From: Candidatus Eiseniibacteriota bacterium
Lineage (GTDB): Bacteria; Eisenbacteria; RBG-16-71-46; JACRLI01
DNA: 43,600 nucleotides
Assembly: GCA_025351485.1 (NCBI GenBank)
Contig: JANXVU010000099.1
Span: 1-43,600, forward strand
Reading direction: 5' to 3'
The notes under the pieces were generated by a model, which saw only the letters and a program-made list of their open reading frames with translations, made no database searches and was not told where the DNA came from. Shown here in pieces: positions 15,417 to 23,820 of this stretch. Made by a program: the position numbers and the translations under genes. The first letter of the stretch is position 1. Each line of letters opens with the position of its first letter.

Positions 15417-15830
15417 ATGTTGAAGGACGTTCTGTTCAACCAGGCATTTCCCGAGCTCAAGCAGGGCATGGACGTGACTGCCCTGCGGCAAAAACTGTTC
15501 GCGGACAACGTGGCCAACGTGGCCACTCCCGGCTACCAGTCCCGCCACGTGGCCTTCGAGGAATTGCTTCGCGGCCGCTCCCCGGCCCACCAGCTGGGAC
15601 TGGCGGCCCCGGAATCGGGAGCCGCGTTTCCGGCGACCGGTCGCCCGTCGGTCGCCCCGCGGGTCCTGGTGGACACCAGCCCCGACCTGCGCAGCGGCGT
15701 GAACAACGTGGATATCGAGCGCGAGATGGCCGGACTGCAGAAGAACAACCTGATCCACGCGGCCATGACCCAGCTGGTCTCGGCCCGCTACAAGATGATG
15801 CGCGAAGCGATCATGGATCGCTCGGCCTAG
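15417..15830 (+). CDS. flgB: Flagellar basal-body rod protein FlgB
   Basis: 137 residues. The N-terminal rod-protein motif LRQKLFADNVANVATPGYQ is clear, followed by the family region AFEELLRG and a C-terminal helix (VNNVDIEREMAGLQKNNLIHAAMTQLVSARYKMM). FlgB is the first proximal rod subunit in the periplasm, exported by the flagellar type III system. The ATG at 15417 is preferred because an in-frame ATG at 15369 lies before the predicted transcription start and would add residues not found in the family. First gene of the operon; flgC follows after 22 bases. Confidence 0.93.
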   Translation: MLKDVLFNQAFPELKQGMDVTALRQKLFADNVANVATPGYQSRHVAFEELLRGRSPAHQLGLAAPESGAAFPATGRPSVAPRVLVDTSPDLRSGVNNVDIEREMAGLQKNNLIHAAMTQLVSARYKMMREAIMDRSA

Positions 15831-15852
15831 GTGAACGCGAAGGAGCCGTCCG

Positions 15853-16371
15853 ATGGGTGACATGGGCATCTTTGGAGCATTCGAGATCAGTGCGTCGGGC
15901 CTGGCGGCCCAGCGCCTGCGGATGAACGTCGTGGCGAACAACATCGCCAATGCGAGCACCACCCGCACGCCCGAAGGCGGCCCGTACAAGCGCCAGATCG
16001 TGACCTTCCAGGCCGCGCTCCACGGTCCCGTGATCGCCGTCCCCGAGCAGCACGGGGCTCCCGCGCCGCGGCTCCCGATGAGCACCACCGCCGACGGCCA
16101 GCGGCCGCTCGAGATGCTGCAGGAGCGCATGCAGGTGCTTCCGGCCGGCGTCGAGGTGGGGCAGGTCTCGAGTGACCCGACCGAACCGCAGATGGTGTAC
16201 GACCCGACCCATCCGGATGCCGACGCCAAGGGCTACGTGAAGATGCCCAACGTGAACCCGGTGGTGGAAATGATGGAAATGATGGGCGCCTCGCGCGCCT
16301 ACGAGGCCAACATCAGCGCCATGTCGGTCTCCAAGGACATGGCCAACAAGACGCTGGAGATCGGTCGCTGA
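15853..16371 (+). CDS. flgC: Flagellar basal-body rod protein FlgC
   Basis: 172 residues. The N-terminal signature (ISASGLAAQRLRMNVVANNIANASTTRTPEGGPY) and C-terminal signature (GYVKMPNVNPVVEMMEMMGASRAYEANI) are typical of FlgC, including the MPNVN-x-V-x-EM-x-xM block. It is a proximal rod subunit assembled next to FlgB. It is slightly longer than the enterobacterial protein because of a middle insert (about 60-110). A purine-rich stretch (AAGGAG) precedes the ATG. The stop overlaps the fliE ATG by one base (TGATG), suggesting coupled translation. Confidence 0.94.
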   Translation: MGDMGIFGAFEISASGLAAQRLRMNVVANNIANASTTRTPEGGPYKRQIVTFQAALHGPVIAVPEQHGAPAPRLPMSTTADGQRPLEMLQERMQVLPAGVEVGQVSSDPTEPQMVYDPTHPDADAKGYVKMPNVNPVVEMMEMMGASRAYEANISAMSVSKDMANKTLEIGR

Positions 16372-16697
16372 TGGAAACCCTGAAGATCGCCGCCGGTGAG
16401 CTTGCCCGCATACTGCCGAACCCCGGAGCGGGGCCGGCCCAGGGCGCGGGACCGGCGGGAGCGGCGGCGCCGGCCCAGCTGCCGTTCCAGGAGCTGCTCA
16501 AGCAGGCGGTGACCGGCGCCAACGACATGGCCCAGAAGTCCGACGCGCTGACCAAGGCGCTCGTGGAAGGCAAGCCGGTGGACCTGCACCGGGTGATGCT
16601 GGCCCAGCAGGAAGCGCAGATCGGATTCGAAATCGTGCTGCAGATGAGGGACAAGCTCATCTCGGCCTACCAGGAAATCAGCCGGATGCCGATGTAG
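16371..16697 (+). CDS. fliE: Flagellar hook-basal body complex protein FliE
   Basis: 108 residues. The N-terminal 40 residues are Ala/Pro/Gly-rich. The rest matches FliE: FQELLKQAVTGANDMAQKSDAL, then LVEGKPVDLHRVMLAQQEAQIGFEIVLQMRDKLISAYQEISRM with the conserved M at the end. FliE joins the MS ring to the rod and is among the earliest exported substrates. It overlaps flgC by one base and is followed by a 97-base gap before fliF. Confidence 0.92.
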   Translation: METLKIAAGELARILPNPGAGPAQGAGPAGAAAPAQLPFQELLKQAVTGANDMAQKSDALTKALVEGKPVDLHRVMLAQQEAQIGFEIVLQMRDKLISAYQEISRMPM

Positions 16698-16717
16698 GGC
16701 GCCCTTCGCGTGGCGCC

Positions 16718-16733
16718 GGCCCGAACCCGGGCC
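16718..16733 (+). other. Intercistronic hairpin between fliE and fliF
   Basis: GGCCCG (16718-16723) and CGGGCC (16728-16733) form a 6-bp stem around AACC. No T-tract follows, so it is not an intrinsic terminator. The 97-base fliE-fliF gap contains no sigma-54 or sigma-28 promoter that I can see; the hairpin may mark an RNA processing or stabilising site. Confidence 0.3.
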
Positions 16734-16794
16734 GCCCGCCGCCGCGGCTCCCGAACACCGTCCTGGAACGCCCTGACATGGAGGTCGAACCGAA

Positions 16795-18279
16795 GTGAAC
16801 CCACTCGACAGTCTCACCCGCCTCTGGGGTCGCCTGAACCCCAACCAGCGAATGATGGCCGCGTTTTCCGCGCTGGGCGTAGTCGCGGTGGTGGCGCTCC
16901 TGATGACCTGGGCGGGCCGACCCGACTACCAGGTCCTGTACACCGGCCTCAAGCCCGAGGACGGCGGCAAGATCGTGGACAAGCTGCGCTCCAAGAAGAT
17001 CCCGTTCCAGCTGCGGGACGGTGGCGCCACCGTGATGGTGCCGTCCCAGAGCGTCTACGAGACCCGCCTGGCGCTGGCGACCGACGGGCTTCCGCACGCC
17101 GGCGGCGTGGGCTACGAGCTGTTCGACAAAACCAACTTCGGGATGACCGACTTCGTGCAGAAGCTCAACTTCCAGCGGGCGCTGGAAGGTGAGCTGACGC
17201 GCACCATCGAGCAGTTGGACGAAGTCGAGCAGGCCCGCATCCACATCGTGATCCCCGAGCCCAAGCTGTACACCGAGGAGCGCACCTCGCCCACCGCCTC
17301 GGTGGTGCTCAAGTTGCGCGGCTCCGGCCGGCTCAGCCAGGGACAGATCAAGGGTGTGACGCACCTGGTGGCCAGCAGCGTCGAGGGCCTCAAGCCCGAG
17401 GACGTCACCATCATCGACACCAACGGCAACGTGCTTTCCAAGGGCCACAGCGACGGCCTGGTGGCGGGGCTTTCCAGCGACCAGCTGGAGCTGCAGCAGA
17501 ACGTGGAGACGTACCTGTCGCGCAAGGCCCAGTCCATGCTCGAAGAGGTGCTGGGGCCCAACCGCGCCGTGGTCCAGGTGAATGCCCAGCTGGACTTCGA
17601 CAAGATCGATCGCACCACCGAGCGTTACGACCCCGACAACCAGGTGGTCCGCAGCGAGGAAAAGAACGAGAGCTCCGGGCAGAGCGCCGCGGAAAAAACC
17701 AGCAGCTCGGTCGTGAACTACGAGATTTCCAAGACCCTGGAGCACGCGGCCAACTCGGTGGGCGGGGTCAAGAAGCTGACCGTGGCCGTGATGGTGGACG
17801 GGGTGTACGGGCAGCCCGACAAGAAGGGCGCCCGGGCCTACTCGCCGCGCAGCCCCGAGGAATTGACCAAGATCCGCAACATTGTCAAGAACGCGGTCGG
17901 GATCGATGCCAAGAGAGGCGACGAGCTGGAGGTCGCCAACGTGGCCTTCGACACCTCCACCCTGGATGCGGTCCAGAAGGACATGAAGAAGGCGCAGTTC
18001 ACCGGCATGGCTTCCAAGGCCGCCGGCAAGGTGGGCGTGGCGGTGGTGGTGCTGGTGCTGTTCCTGATGCTGCGTGGCTCGCTCCAGGGCGTGGGCCGGG
18101 CCCTCTCGCCCGAGCCGATGAGGGGCCTGGATGCCGAGGAAATCGTGAACGGCGCGCTCGAGACCCCCGAGCAGGCGGGCCGGCGCCGGATCGAGGAGCG
18201 CGTGGGGCGCCTGGCGCGCGAGCGTCCGCAGGAAGTCGCGACCCTGGTGCGCACCTGGATGCGCGAGGAGAACCTGTAA
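16795..18279 (+). CDS. fliF: Flagellar MS-ring protein FliF
   Basis: 494 residues, GTG start. First transmembrane helix about 22-40 (MMAAFSALGVVAVVALLMTW). Ring-building motifs follow: YQVLYTGLKPEDGGKIVDKL, GVGYELFDKTNFGMTDFVQKLNFQRALEGELTRTIEQL, and VEQARIHIVIPEPKLYTEE. Second transmembrane helix about 412-428 (VGVAVVVLVLFLMLRG). The C-terminal FliG-binding tail (LARERPQEVATLVRTWMREE) is intact. FliF forms the MS ring in the inner membrane on which rotor and export gate assemble. It abuts fliG with no gap. Confidence 0.95.
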   Translation: MNPLDSLTRLWGRLNPNQRMMAAFSALGVVAVVALLMTWAGRPDYQVLYTGLKPEDGGKIVDKLRSKKIPFQLRDGGATVMVPSQSVYETRLALATDGLPHAGGVGYELFDKTNFGMTDFVQKLNFQRALEGELTRTIEQLDEVEQARIHIVIPEPKLYTEERTSPTASVVLKLRGSGRLSQGQIKGVTHLVASSVEGLKPEDVTIIDTNGNVLSKGHSDGLVAGLSSDQLELQQNVETYLSRKAQSMLEEVLGPNRAVVQVNAQLDFDKIDRTTERYDPDNQVVRSEEKNESSGQSAAEKTSSSVVNYEISKTLEHAANSVGGVKKLTVAVMVDGVYGQPDKKGARAYSPRSPEELTKIRNIVKNAVGIDAKRGDELEVANVAFDTSTLDAVQKDMKKAQFTGMASKAAGKVGVAVVVLVLFLMLRGSLQGVGRALSPEPMRGLDAEEIVNGALETPEQAGRRRIEERVGRLARERPQEVATLVRTWMREENL

Positions 18280-19302
18280 GTGAAGAACACCAACGTCCAG
18301 CAGCTTTCGGGCGGCCAGCGCGCCGCGGTCCTGATGGTGAGCCTCGGCCCCGAGGACTCGGCGCGGGTGCTGCGCGAGATGCCGGCGCGGGAGATCGAGC
18401 AGGTCACCCTGGAGATCGCGCGCCTGGGCGACGTGCCCAACGAGCTCCGCCAGCAGATCATGGAGATGGTGGGGCACGAGGCCGGCACGCCGGAAAACTT
18501 TCTGGAAGGCGGTCTCAGCTACGCCCAGATGGTGCTGGAAAAGGCCGTCGGTGGCGAGCAGGCCCGCGAGATCCTGACCCGGGTCCAGGGCTCGGTCCAG
18601 ACCACCGGCTTCGAAATGCTGCGCGGTTTCGATACCGCGCAACTGGTCAACTTCATCCGGAACGAGCATCCGCAGACGATCGCCCTGATCCTGGCCCACC
18701 TGCGCGTGGAGCAGGCGGCGGCGGCCCTTTCCATGCTGAGCCCGGAGATCCAGCCGGACATCGTGGCCCGACTGGCCACCATGGAAGAGATCAGCGCCGA
18801 CACCATCAGCGAGATCGAGAGCGTGCTGAACCAGAACGTCGTGCCCGTGGACGGCCAGGCCTCCAGCGAAGTGGGGGGCATGGAGGTGGTCGCCGAGATC
18901 ATGAAGCGGCTGGACCGCACCATGGAGCGGAACATTCTTTCCACGCTGGACCGGGACAATCCCCAGGTCGCCCAGCAGGTCAAGAATCTCATGTTCCTGT
19001 TCGAGGACCTGCGCCGGATCGACGACCGCGGCATCCAGCGCGTGCTCAAGGAAGTGGACACCAAGGAGCTGGCGCTGGCCCTGAAGGCCGCCAGCGAGGA
19101 GCTCAGGGAGCAGATCTTCCGCAACATGTCCGAGCGCGCGGTGGAGATGCTCAAGGAGGAGCTCGACCTGATGGGACCGGTGAAGCTGAAGACCGTGGAA
19201 GAGGCGCAGCGCCACATCATCGACGCCGTCCGCCAGCTCGAGGAGCAGGGCGAGGTGACGATCGCGGGCCGCGGAGGGGCGCAGGATGAAGTCGTCCTCT
19301 AA
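18280..19302 (+). CDS. fliG: Flagellar motor switch protein FliG
   Basis: 340 residues, GTG start immediately after the fliF stop. The N-terminal domain (LSGGQRAAVLMVSLGPEDSARVL) binds FliF. The middle domain contains the EHPQ motif (IRNEHPQTIALILAHL). The C-terminal domain has the charged torque helix (LMFLFEDLRRIDDRGIQRVL and LALALKAASEELREQIFRNMSERAVEMLKEE). Length and all three ARM domains match the family, so it should be a working rotor protein. It overlaps fliH by 17 bases. Confidence 0.95.
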   Translation: MKNTNVQQLSGGQRAAVLMVSLGPEDSARVLREMPAREIEQVTLEIARLGDVPNELRQQIMEMVGHEAGTPENFLEGGLSYAQMVLEKAVGGEQAREILTRVQGSVQTTGFEMLRGFDTAQLVNFIRNEHPQTIALILAHLRVEQAAAALSMLSPEIQPDIVARLATMEEISADTISEIESVLNQNVVPVDGQASSEVGGMEVVAEIMKRLDRTMERNILSTLDRDNPQVAQQVKNLMFLFEDLRRIDDRGIQRVLKEVDTKELALALKAASEELREQIFRNMSERAVEMLKEELDLMGPVKLKTVEEAQRHIIDAVRQLEEQGEVTIAGRGGAQDEVVL

Positions 19303-19939
19303 CGTGATCCGCGGGGCTTCCCGGGGCCCGGCGGGGGTCAGCCTGGCCGGCGATCCCGGGGAGCGAAGCGTGTTCTCGCCCTTTCCCCAGGCGCCGCGCA
19401 CGCTGCCCGCGCCCGAGAAGCTGGCGCACGAGAGCGCGCTGCGGGCCGCCTACGAGCAGGGGCTTTCCGAGGGGCTCTCCGAGGGCGCCGTCCAGGCCGA
19501 GGCCGAGATCGAGGGCATGCGCGCCACGCTGGAAATGGTGGTGCAGGAATTGTGGGGCGCCCGCGAACGGCTCCAGAAGGAGCTGCAGGAGGACGCCTGC
19601 CGCCTGGCCATGGAAGTGGCCCGCAAGGTGGTTGGCGAGGTCGCGGTCCGGGAGCAGGGCATGGTGGACCGGATGGTTTCCGAAGCGCTCCGGCGCGTGG
19701 CCGTGCGCGACCGCATCACCGTGCGGGTGAATCCGGACGACCTGGAGGCGGTTCGGGCCCAGCGCGAGCGCTGGCTTTCGCTGGTCGAGGGCGTGGAGCA
19801 CTTCGAGATCGTGGAGGACCGGCGCGTGGGGCGAGGGGGCGCGCTGGTGACCACACTCGACGGATCCGTGGACGCCCGCTGGGCGACGCAACTGCAGGAA
19901 GTCGAACGGGCCCTGTTCGGAGAGAAGGAGAAGTCTTGA
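19286..19939 (+). CDS. fliH: Flagellar export ATPase regulator FliH
   Basis: 217 residues. The N-terminal 50 residues are flexible. About 55-75 has an A-x-x-x-G repeat-like helix (AYEQGLSEGLSEGAVQAEAE), typical of the FliH/YscL glycine-repeat segment. The C-terminal part (LAMEVARKVVGEVAVREQGMVDRMVSEALRRV, then ITVRVNPDDLEAVRAQ and GGALVTTLDGSVDARW) is the conserved FliH domain. FliH binds FliI and links it to the C ring and FlhA. The ATG at 19286 lies inside fliG. The stop overlaps the TTG of fliI. Confidence 0.88.
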   Translation: MKSSSNVIRGASRGPAGVSLAGDPGERSVFSPFPQAPRTLPAPEKLAHESALRAAYEQGLSEGLSEGAVQAEAEIEGMRATLEMVVQELWGARERLQKELQEDACRLAMEVARKVVGEVAVREQGMVDRMVSEALRRVAVRDRITVRVNPDDLEAVRAQRERWLSLVEGVEHFEIVEDRRVGRGGALVTTLDGSVDARWATQLQEVERALFGEKEKS

Positions 19940-21246
19940 ACGCCGCCATGGAATCCCGACTGGAGCGCCTTTCGCGCCTGGACAGCGTCCGGATCACCGG
20001 GCGCGTGTCGCAGGTCGTGGGGCTGGTGGTGGAAGCCACCGGCCTCAACGCGCCCGTGGGAGAGGTATGCGAGATCCATACCGGGCGCCACAGCGCCCCG
20101 GAACTGGCCGAGGTGGTCGGTTTCCGCGAGGGCCGGGCGCTGCTCATGCCGCTGGGCGATCTGCGCGGCACGGCCCCCGGCGCCGACGTGGTACGAACCC
20201 GCCGGCCGCTGACCGTGGAAGTGGGGGAAGGCTTGCTGGGCCGGGTCCTCGATGGCCTGGGACGGCCCCTGGACCGCCTTGGAGCGCTCCCCCCCGGGGA
20301 ACGCCGGCTGCTGCATGCGAGCCCGCCCGATCCGCTTTCCCGTGCCCGGGTGCTTCGGCCCCTGGCCACGGGAGTGCGCGCCGTGGACGGCTTCATGACT
20401 GTCGGGCGCGGACAGCGACTGGGCATCTTCGCAGGTTCCGGCGTGGGCAAGAGCATGCTGCTCGGAATGATGGCCCGTGGGACCGAGGCGGACGTGAACG
20501 TGATCGCCCTGATCGGCGAGCGCGGCCGGGAAGTGCGCGATTTCCTCGAGCGCGACCTGGGAACCGAGGGCATGAAGCGCTCCGTAGTGATCACGGTGAC
20601 CAGCGACCAGCCCGCGCTGCTGCGGGTCAAGGGGGCCTTCCTGGCCTGCGCCATCGCCGAGCATTTCCGGGACTCCGGCCGGCAAGTCTTATTGATGATG
20701 GATTCGCTCACCCGCGTGGCCATGGCCCAGCGTGAGATCGGGCTCGCCACCGGCGAGCCGCCCACCGCGCGCGGCTACACGCCGTCGGTGTTCGCGCTGC
20801 TGCCCCAGATGCTGGAGCGGGCGGGCTGCTCCGAGAAGGGCGCGATCACCGGCATCTACACCGTGCTGGTCGAGCAGGACGACATGAACGACCCGATCGC
20901 CGACGCCGCCCGCTCGATCCTGGACGGGCACGTGGTGCTGTCGCGCAAGCTGGCGGCCTCGAACCACTATCCGGCGATCGACGTGCTGGAGAGCGTGAGC
21001 CGCGTCATGCACGACGTGGCCTCCCCGGAGCACCGCTCCGCGGCCGCGAATGGCCGGGCCTACCTGAGCACCTACCGGGATTCCGAGGACCTGATCCAGA
21101 TCGGCGCGTACGCCCGCGGAAGCAGCACGGAGATCGATGCGGCCCTGGACCACCTGGCCCCCCTGCGGACATTCCTGCGCCAGGCGCCGGACGAACTGAC
21201 GCCTTTCGCGGACACCGTGAGCGTGCTTGAGCGGGTGGCGGCGTGA
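19936..21246 (+). CDS. fliI: Flagellum-specific ATP synthase FliI
   Basis: 436 residues. The N-terminal beta barrel carries GRVSQVVGLVVEATGLNAPVGEVCEI. The catalytic domain has Walker A GSGVGKS at 167-173, NVIALIGERGREVRDFLERDLG, Walker B LLMMDSLTRVAMAQREIGLATGEPPTARGYTPSVF and the C-terminal helical bundle. It energises type III export with FliH and FliJ. The TTG at 19936 has AGAAGGAG at 19923-19930 and overlaps the fliH stop. An in-frame ATG at 19948 is a weaker start by spacing. Confidence 0.95.
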   Translation: MNAAMESRLERLSRLDSVRITGRVSQVVGLVVEATGLNAPVGEVCEIHTGRHSAPELAEVVGFREGRALLMPLGDLRGTAPGADVVRTRRPLTVEVGEGLLGRVLDGLGRPLDRLGALPPGERRLLHASPPDPLSRARVLRPLATGVRAVDGFMTVGRGQRLGIFAGSGVGKSMLLGMMARGTEADVNVIALIGERGREVRDFLERDLGTEGMKRSVVITVTSDQPALLRVKGAFLACAIAEHFRDSGRQVLLMMDSLTRVAMAQREIGLATGEPPTARGYTPSVFALLPQMLERAGCSEKGAITGIYTVLVEQDDMNDPIADAARSILDGHVVLSRKLAASNHYPAIDVLESVSRVMHDVASPEHRSAAANGRAYLSTYRDSEDLIQIGAYARGSSTEIDAALDHLAPLRTFLRQAPDELTPFADTVSVLERVAA

Positions 21247-21698
21247 AACCCCACTTTCGCCTGCACGCCCTGGAGCGCCTGCGCGCGCGGATCCTGCGCG
21301 AACGGCGCACCGAGCTGGCCCGGGCCGCCGAGGCGTGCCGGACCATGCAGGAGGCGGTGGATTCGCTCCGCGCCTCGTCGGCCAGGGCGTTGATGGAGGC
21401 GGCGAGGCCGGCGGACGGCGCGTCCGTGCGGCTGTGGGGCGACCAGGCCGACGCGCTTCGCCAGGGCGAGGCCCGGGCCCGGATCCAGTTCGGTGAGCGG
21501 TGGGAGGCCCACGAGCGGGCCAGGCTGGCCGCGGTGGAAGCCCAGCAGCAACTTCGGGTGGTTGAAAAGTTGCGGGAGCGGCGCGAGGAGGAAGCGCGCC
21601 TCCACGAATTGCGCTCGGAAGAGCGGGAGTTGAACGACCGGAACGCCGGAAGTTTCGCCCGGAAAATGCACGAGGCAGGAGGCCGGAACCATGGGTAA
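21243..21698 (+). CDS. fliJ: Flagellar export protein FliJ
   Basis: 151 residues, nearly all in two long antiparallel coiled-coil helices rich in Arg, Glu, Ala and Leu (FRLHALERLRARILRERRTELARAA at the start; EERELNDRNAGSFARKMHEAG at the end). This is the FliJ fold, the stalk inside the FliI hexamer that also escorts unloaded chaperones. The identification rests on the coiled coil plus the position directly after fliI. The GTG start overlaps the fliI stop, and the 3' end overlaps the next gene by eight bases. Confidence 0.85.
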   Translation: MKPHFRLHALERLRARILRERRTELARAAEACRTMQEAVDSLRASSARALMEAARPADGASVRLWGDQADALRQGEARARIQFGERWEAHERARLAAVEAQQQLRVVEKLRERREEEARLHELRSEERELNDRNAGSFARKMHEAGGRNHG

Positions 21699-22230
21699 GT
21701 GGATTGCGTTCTTCATGATCGCCTTCATGGGCATATTTACGGGGTTGCTGTTCGCCACGGGCGTCGCCCAGAAGCAGTTGATCCCGATGGTGCGCCAGCG
21801 AATGGGAATGGCCCGGGTGGCGTCGGCGGACTCATCCGCGACTGCGTCCGAGACGGCCGTGCCCTCGGCGCCCCGGCCGGACAGCGTCATGGCCAAGGCC
21901 CCGGAAGGCTCATCCGCTGCCGCGACCCCTGCTCCGGCTTCCGACTCGCCGCAGAAGCTCGCCGTGCAGCGGGCGGCCGGCCAGGCGCGCTCCCCGGAGC
22001 AGCAGGAGCGCGACGGCTTGATCGCCAAGGTCTACGCCGAGATGGATCCGCTGGAGGCCGCCAAGGTGCTCTCGCGCCTGGACGATCCCACGGCGCTGGC
22101 CATCGTGACTCACCTGAAGGCTTCCAAGGCCGCCAAGGTGCTGCAGGCCTTCGGACCGGAACGCTCGACCAAGATCACCCTGATGTGGGCCAACGGGCCC
22201 ATGGCCACGGAAGGAACGGTCACCCCATGA
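21691..22230 (+). CDS. MotE/FlgX-like motility protein (MgtE N-terminal-like domain)
   Basis: 179 residues. One N-terminal membrane helix (KWIAFFMIAFMGIFTGLLFATG, about 3-24), an Ala/Pro/Ser-rich linker, and a C-terminal domain (about 105-170): LIAKVYAEMDPLEAAKVLSRLDDPTALAIVTHLKASKAAKVLQAF. This MgtE_N-like superhelix preceded by one membrane span is typical of MotE (FlgX, a chaperone that stabilises MotC or stator proteins) and its homologues next to fliJ-fliK. It likely acts in the periplasm or at the inner membrane on stator or hook-length components. The stop overlaps the fliK ATG. Confidence 0.78.
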   Translation: MGKWIAFFMIAFMGIFTGLLFATGVAQKQLIPMVRQRMGMARVASADSSATASETAVPSAPRPDSVMAKAPEGSSAAATPAPASDSPQKLAVQRAAGQARSPEQQERDGLIAKVYAEMDPLEAAKVLSRLDDPTALAIVTHLKASKAAKVLQAFGPERSTKITLMWANGPMATEGTVTP

Positions 22231-23798
22231 AGCCATCGCCGCCGCTGCCGGTCGCCACTGCCCCGAAGCCCGCCGTGCCTTCCGGCGCGAGCGCGCGCCG
22301 GGGAGGAGTGGAAGGCGCGTTCGATGCGGCGCTCGGCGCCGCCTCGAACGGCTCCGCTGCGCGCGTGGATCCGGGCGCCCGGCCGCAGCTGCCCATCGCC
22401 CCGGAGATTCCCGTGAAGGCCGGGCGCCCCGCGCGCCGTGCCGAGGATTCCCCGACGGGCCCCGTGGCCGTGCCGGCCGCTGGCCTGCTGGGCGTGGCGA
22501 TGAGGGCGCAGGCCCCCGATGCAGCGTCGTCCGCCACTGAGGCGGCAGGAACGAACGGCAGGTCCGGACAACAGAATTCAACCGCGCCGGCCGGTGCTGC
22601 GCCCGCGGAACCCGGCCAGCCGCAGCCCGGTGCGGCGGAAACCAGGGACGCGCAGATGAACGGCGATGCGAAGGCACCGGTCGATGCGATCGCACCGGTC
22701 GATACGAAAGCCGCGGGCGATGCGAAGGCGATGACTGGAAATCCGGACGCGAAGACCGCCGCGCAGGGACCTGGGCCGACCACGCCGGCCGGCCCCGACA
22801 CGCCCGCCGAATCGGCCACGCCACTCGAGCCCGTAAAGAAGACCGTGACCCGGCGGGGAGAAGCCTCGACCACGCCGGTACGGATGGAAGACCCGGTCCC
22901 GGCGGCCGCGGAAAACACCAACGACGTCCAGAACGCGCCCGGGTCGCGCGCGGCGCTCCACGCCCGCGCGGCCGCTTCGCCCCGTTCCGAACTGGCCGAG
23001 GCGATCGCCCAGCGCGCCGCCGCGGAGGTGCAGGAGATGCATGCGGCGCCGCTGCAGGGCGCAGCCGATCACGCCACTTCCAGGACTCCGAAGCACGAGG
23101 CGGCTCCCGCCGGAGCTCCGCGGTTCGCGGGCCCCGCGCCCGCCGCCTCCGCGGAGAACTCATCGCACGCGAACCCCGACGCATCGGGCCCGCACCAGGA
23201 TCCCGCCTCGCCTTCGGCCCCCCGGGCCGGGGACGAGGCACGCTCCGCGGTGCCGTTCGAAGCGGGCATCGCAGGCCGGGCCCACGCTCCGGAAGCCGGT
23301 GGGACGGCCTCGACCACCGCCGGCCGCGCATCCGCTTCCGGCCCGGCCACGGCTCCGGCGGCTTCCGCCGCGCCGCCGGCGGCCCCGCACGCGGGGGCGG
23401 TCAAGATTTTGGACCAGGTGATCCAGCAGCTCCAGATCAAGCAGCTGGGACCGGAGACGATGCGGGCCACGGTGCGCCTGAATCCCGAGAGCCTGGGCCA
23501 GGTGGAAATCCGGATCGAGATGCAGAACGGGCATCTGCGCGCACACTTCGTGGCCGCCAGCCCCGAGGTTCGCGAGGCGCTCCGGCAGCACCTGCCGGAG
23601 CTCGAAAGGGCACTCGCCGCGGGCCGTGGTTCGCTGAGCTCGCTCAGCGTCGACGTGGGCCGGCAGGGCGAGCAACCCGGCAACCAGTTCATGGATTCCA
23701 AGCCGGCCCGCATGAAGCGGGCCCCAGGCGCGGCGGATGTCGCCGCGCATCCGGACCCGAGGCCGCGCAGGGACAGCGGCCTGGATCTCTACGCGTAG
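22227..23798 (+). CDS. fliK: Flagellar hook-length control protein FliK
   Basis: 523 residues. The first about 390 residues are low-complexity, rich in Ala, Pro, Gly, Glu and Asp, including a short tandem repeat near residues 147-170. The conserved C-terminal domain (about 395-480) has VIQQLQIKQLGPETMRATVRLNPESLGQVEIRIEMQNGHLRAHF, then VREALRQHLPELERAL and LSVDVG. This is the Flg_hook domain that switches FlhB specificity. The long disordered N-terminus is expected of a molecular ruler. The ATG overlaps the motE stop (ATGA). Confidence 0.9.
   Translation: MKPSPPLPVATAPKPAVPSGASARRGGVEGAFDAALGAASNGSAARVDPGARPQLPIAPEIPVKAGRPARRAEDSPTGPVAVPAAGLLGVAMRAQAPDAASSATEAAGTNGRSGQQNSTAPAGAAPAEPGQPQPGAAETRDAQMNGDAKAPVDAIAPVDTKAAGDAKAMTGNPDAKTAAQGPGPTTPAGPDTPAESATPLEPVKKTVTRRGEASTTPVRMEDPVPAAAENTNDVQNAPGSRAALHARAAASPRSELAEAIAQRAAAEVQEMHAAPLQGAADHATSRTPKHEAAPAGAPRFAGPAPAASAENSSHANPDASGPHQDPASPSAPRAGDEARSAVPFEAGIAGRAHAPEAGGTASTTAGRASASGPATAPAASAAPPAAPHAGAVKILDQVIQQLQIKQLGPETMRATVRLNPESLGQVEIRIEMQNGHLRAHFVAASPEVREALRQHLPELERALAAGRGSLSSLSVDVGRQGEQPGNQFMDSKPARMKRAPGAADVAAHPDPRPRRDSGLDLYA
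22665..22736 (+). repeat. 18-base tandem repeat inside fliK (four units)
   Basis: Four imperfect 18-base units start at 22665, 22683, 22701 and 22719. The first two, GATGCGAAGGCACCGGTC and GATGCGATCGCACCGGTC, differ at two positions. They encode the six-residue repeats DAKAPV, DAIAPV, DTKAAG and DAKAMT in the disordered ruler part of FliK. Copy-number change would alter protein length in frame. Confidence 0.8.
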
Positions 23799-23820
23799 GC
23801 AGAAAAGGCAGGCAGTCAAG

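Noticed and set aside
15484-15497. GCGGCAAAAACTG inside flgB as a further activator site
   Set aside because: Only one half-site (GCGGCAA) is present and no matching TTGCC arm follows, so chance occurrence in coding DNA is more likely.
16678-19401. A 907-codon open frame on the opposite strand of fliF-fliG
   Set aside because: The + strand encodes unmistakable FliF and FliG; the reverse product is His/Leu/Asp-rich low-complexity sequence spanning both genes, as expected of an antisense shadow.
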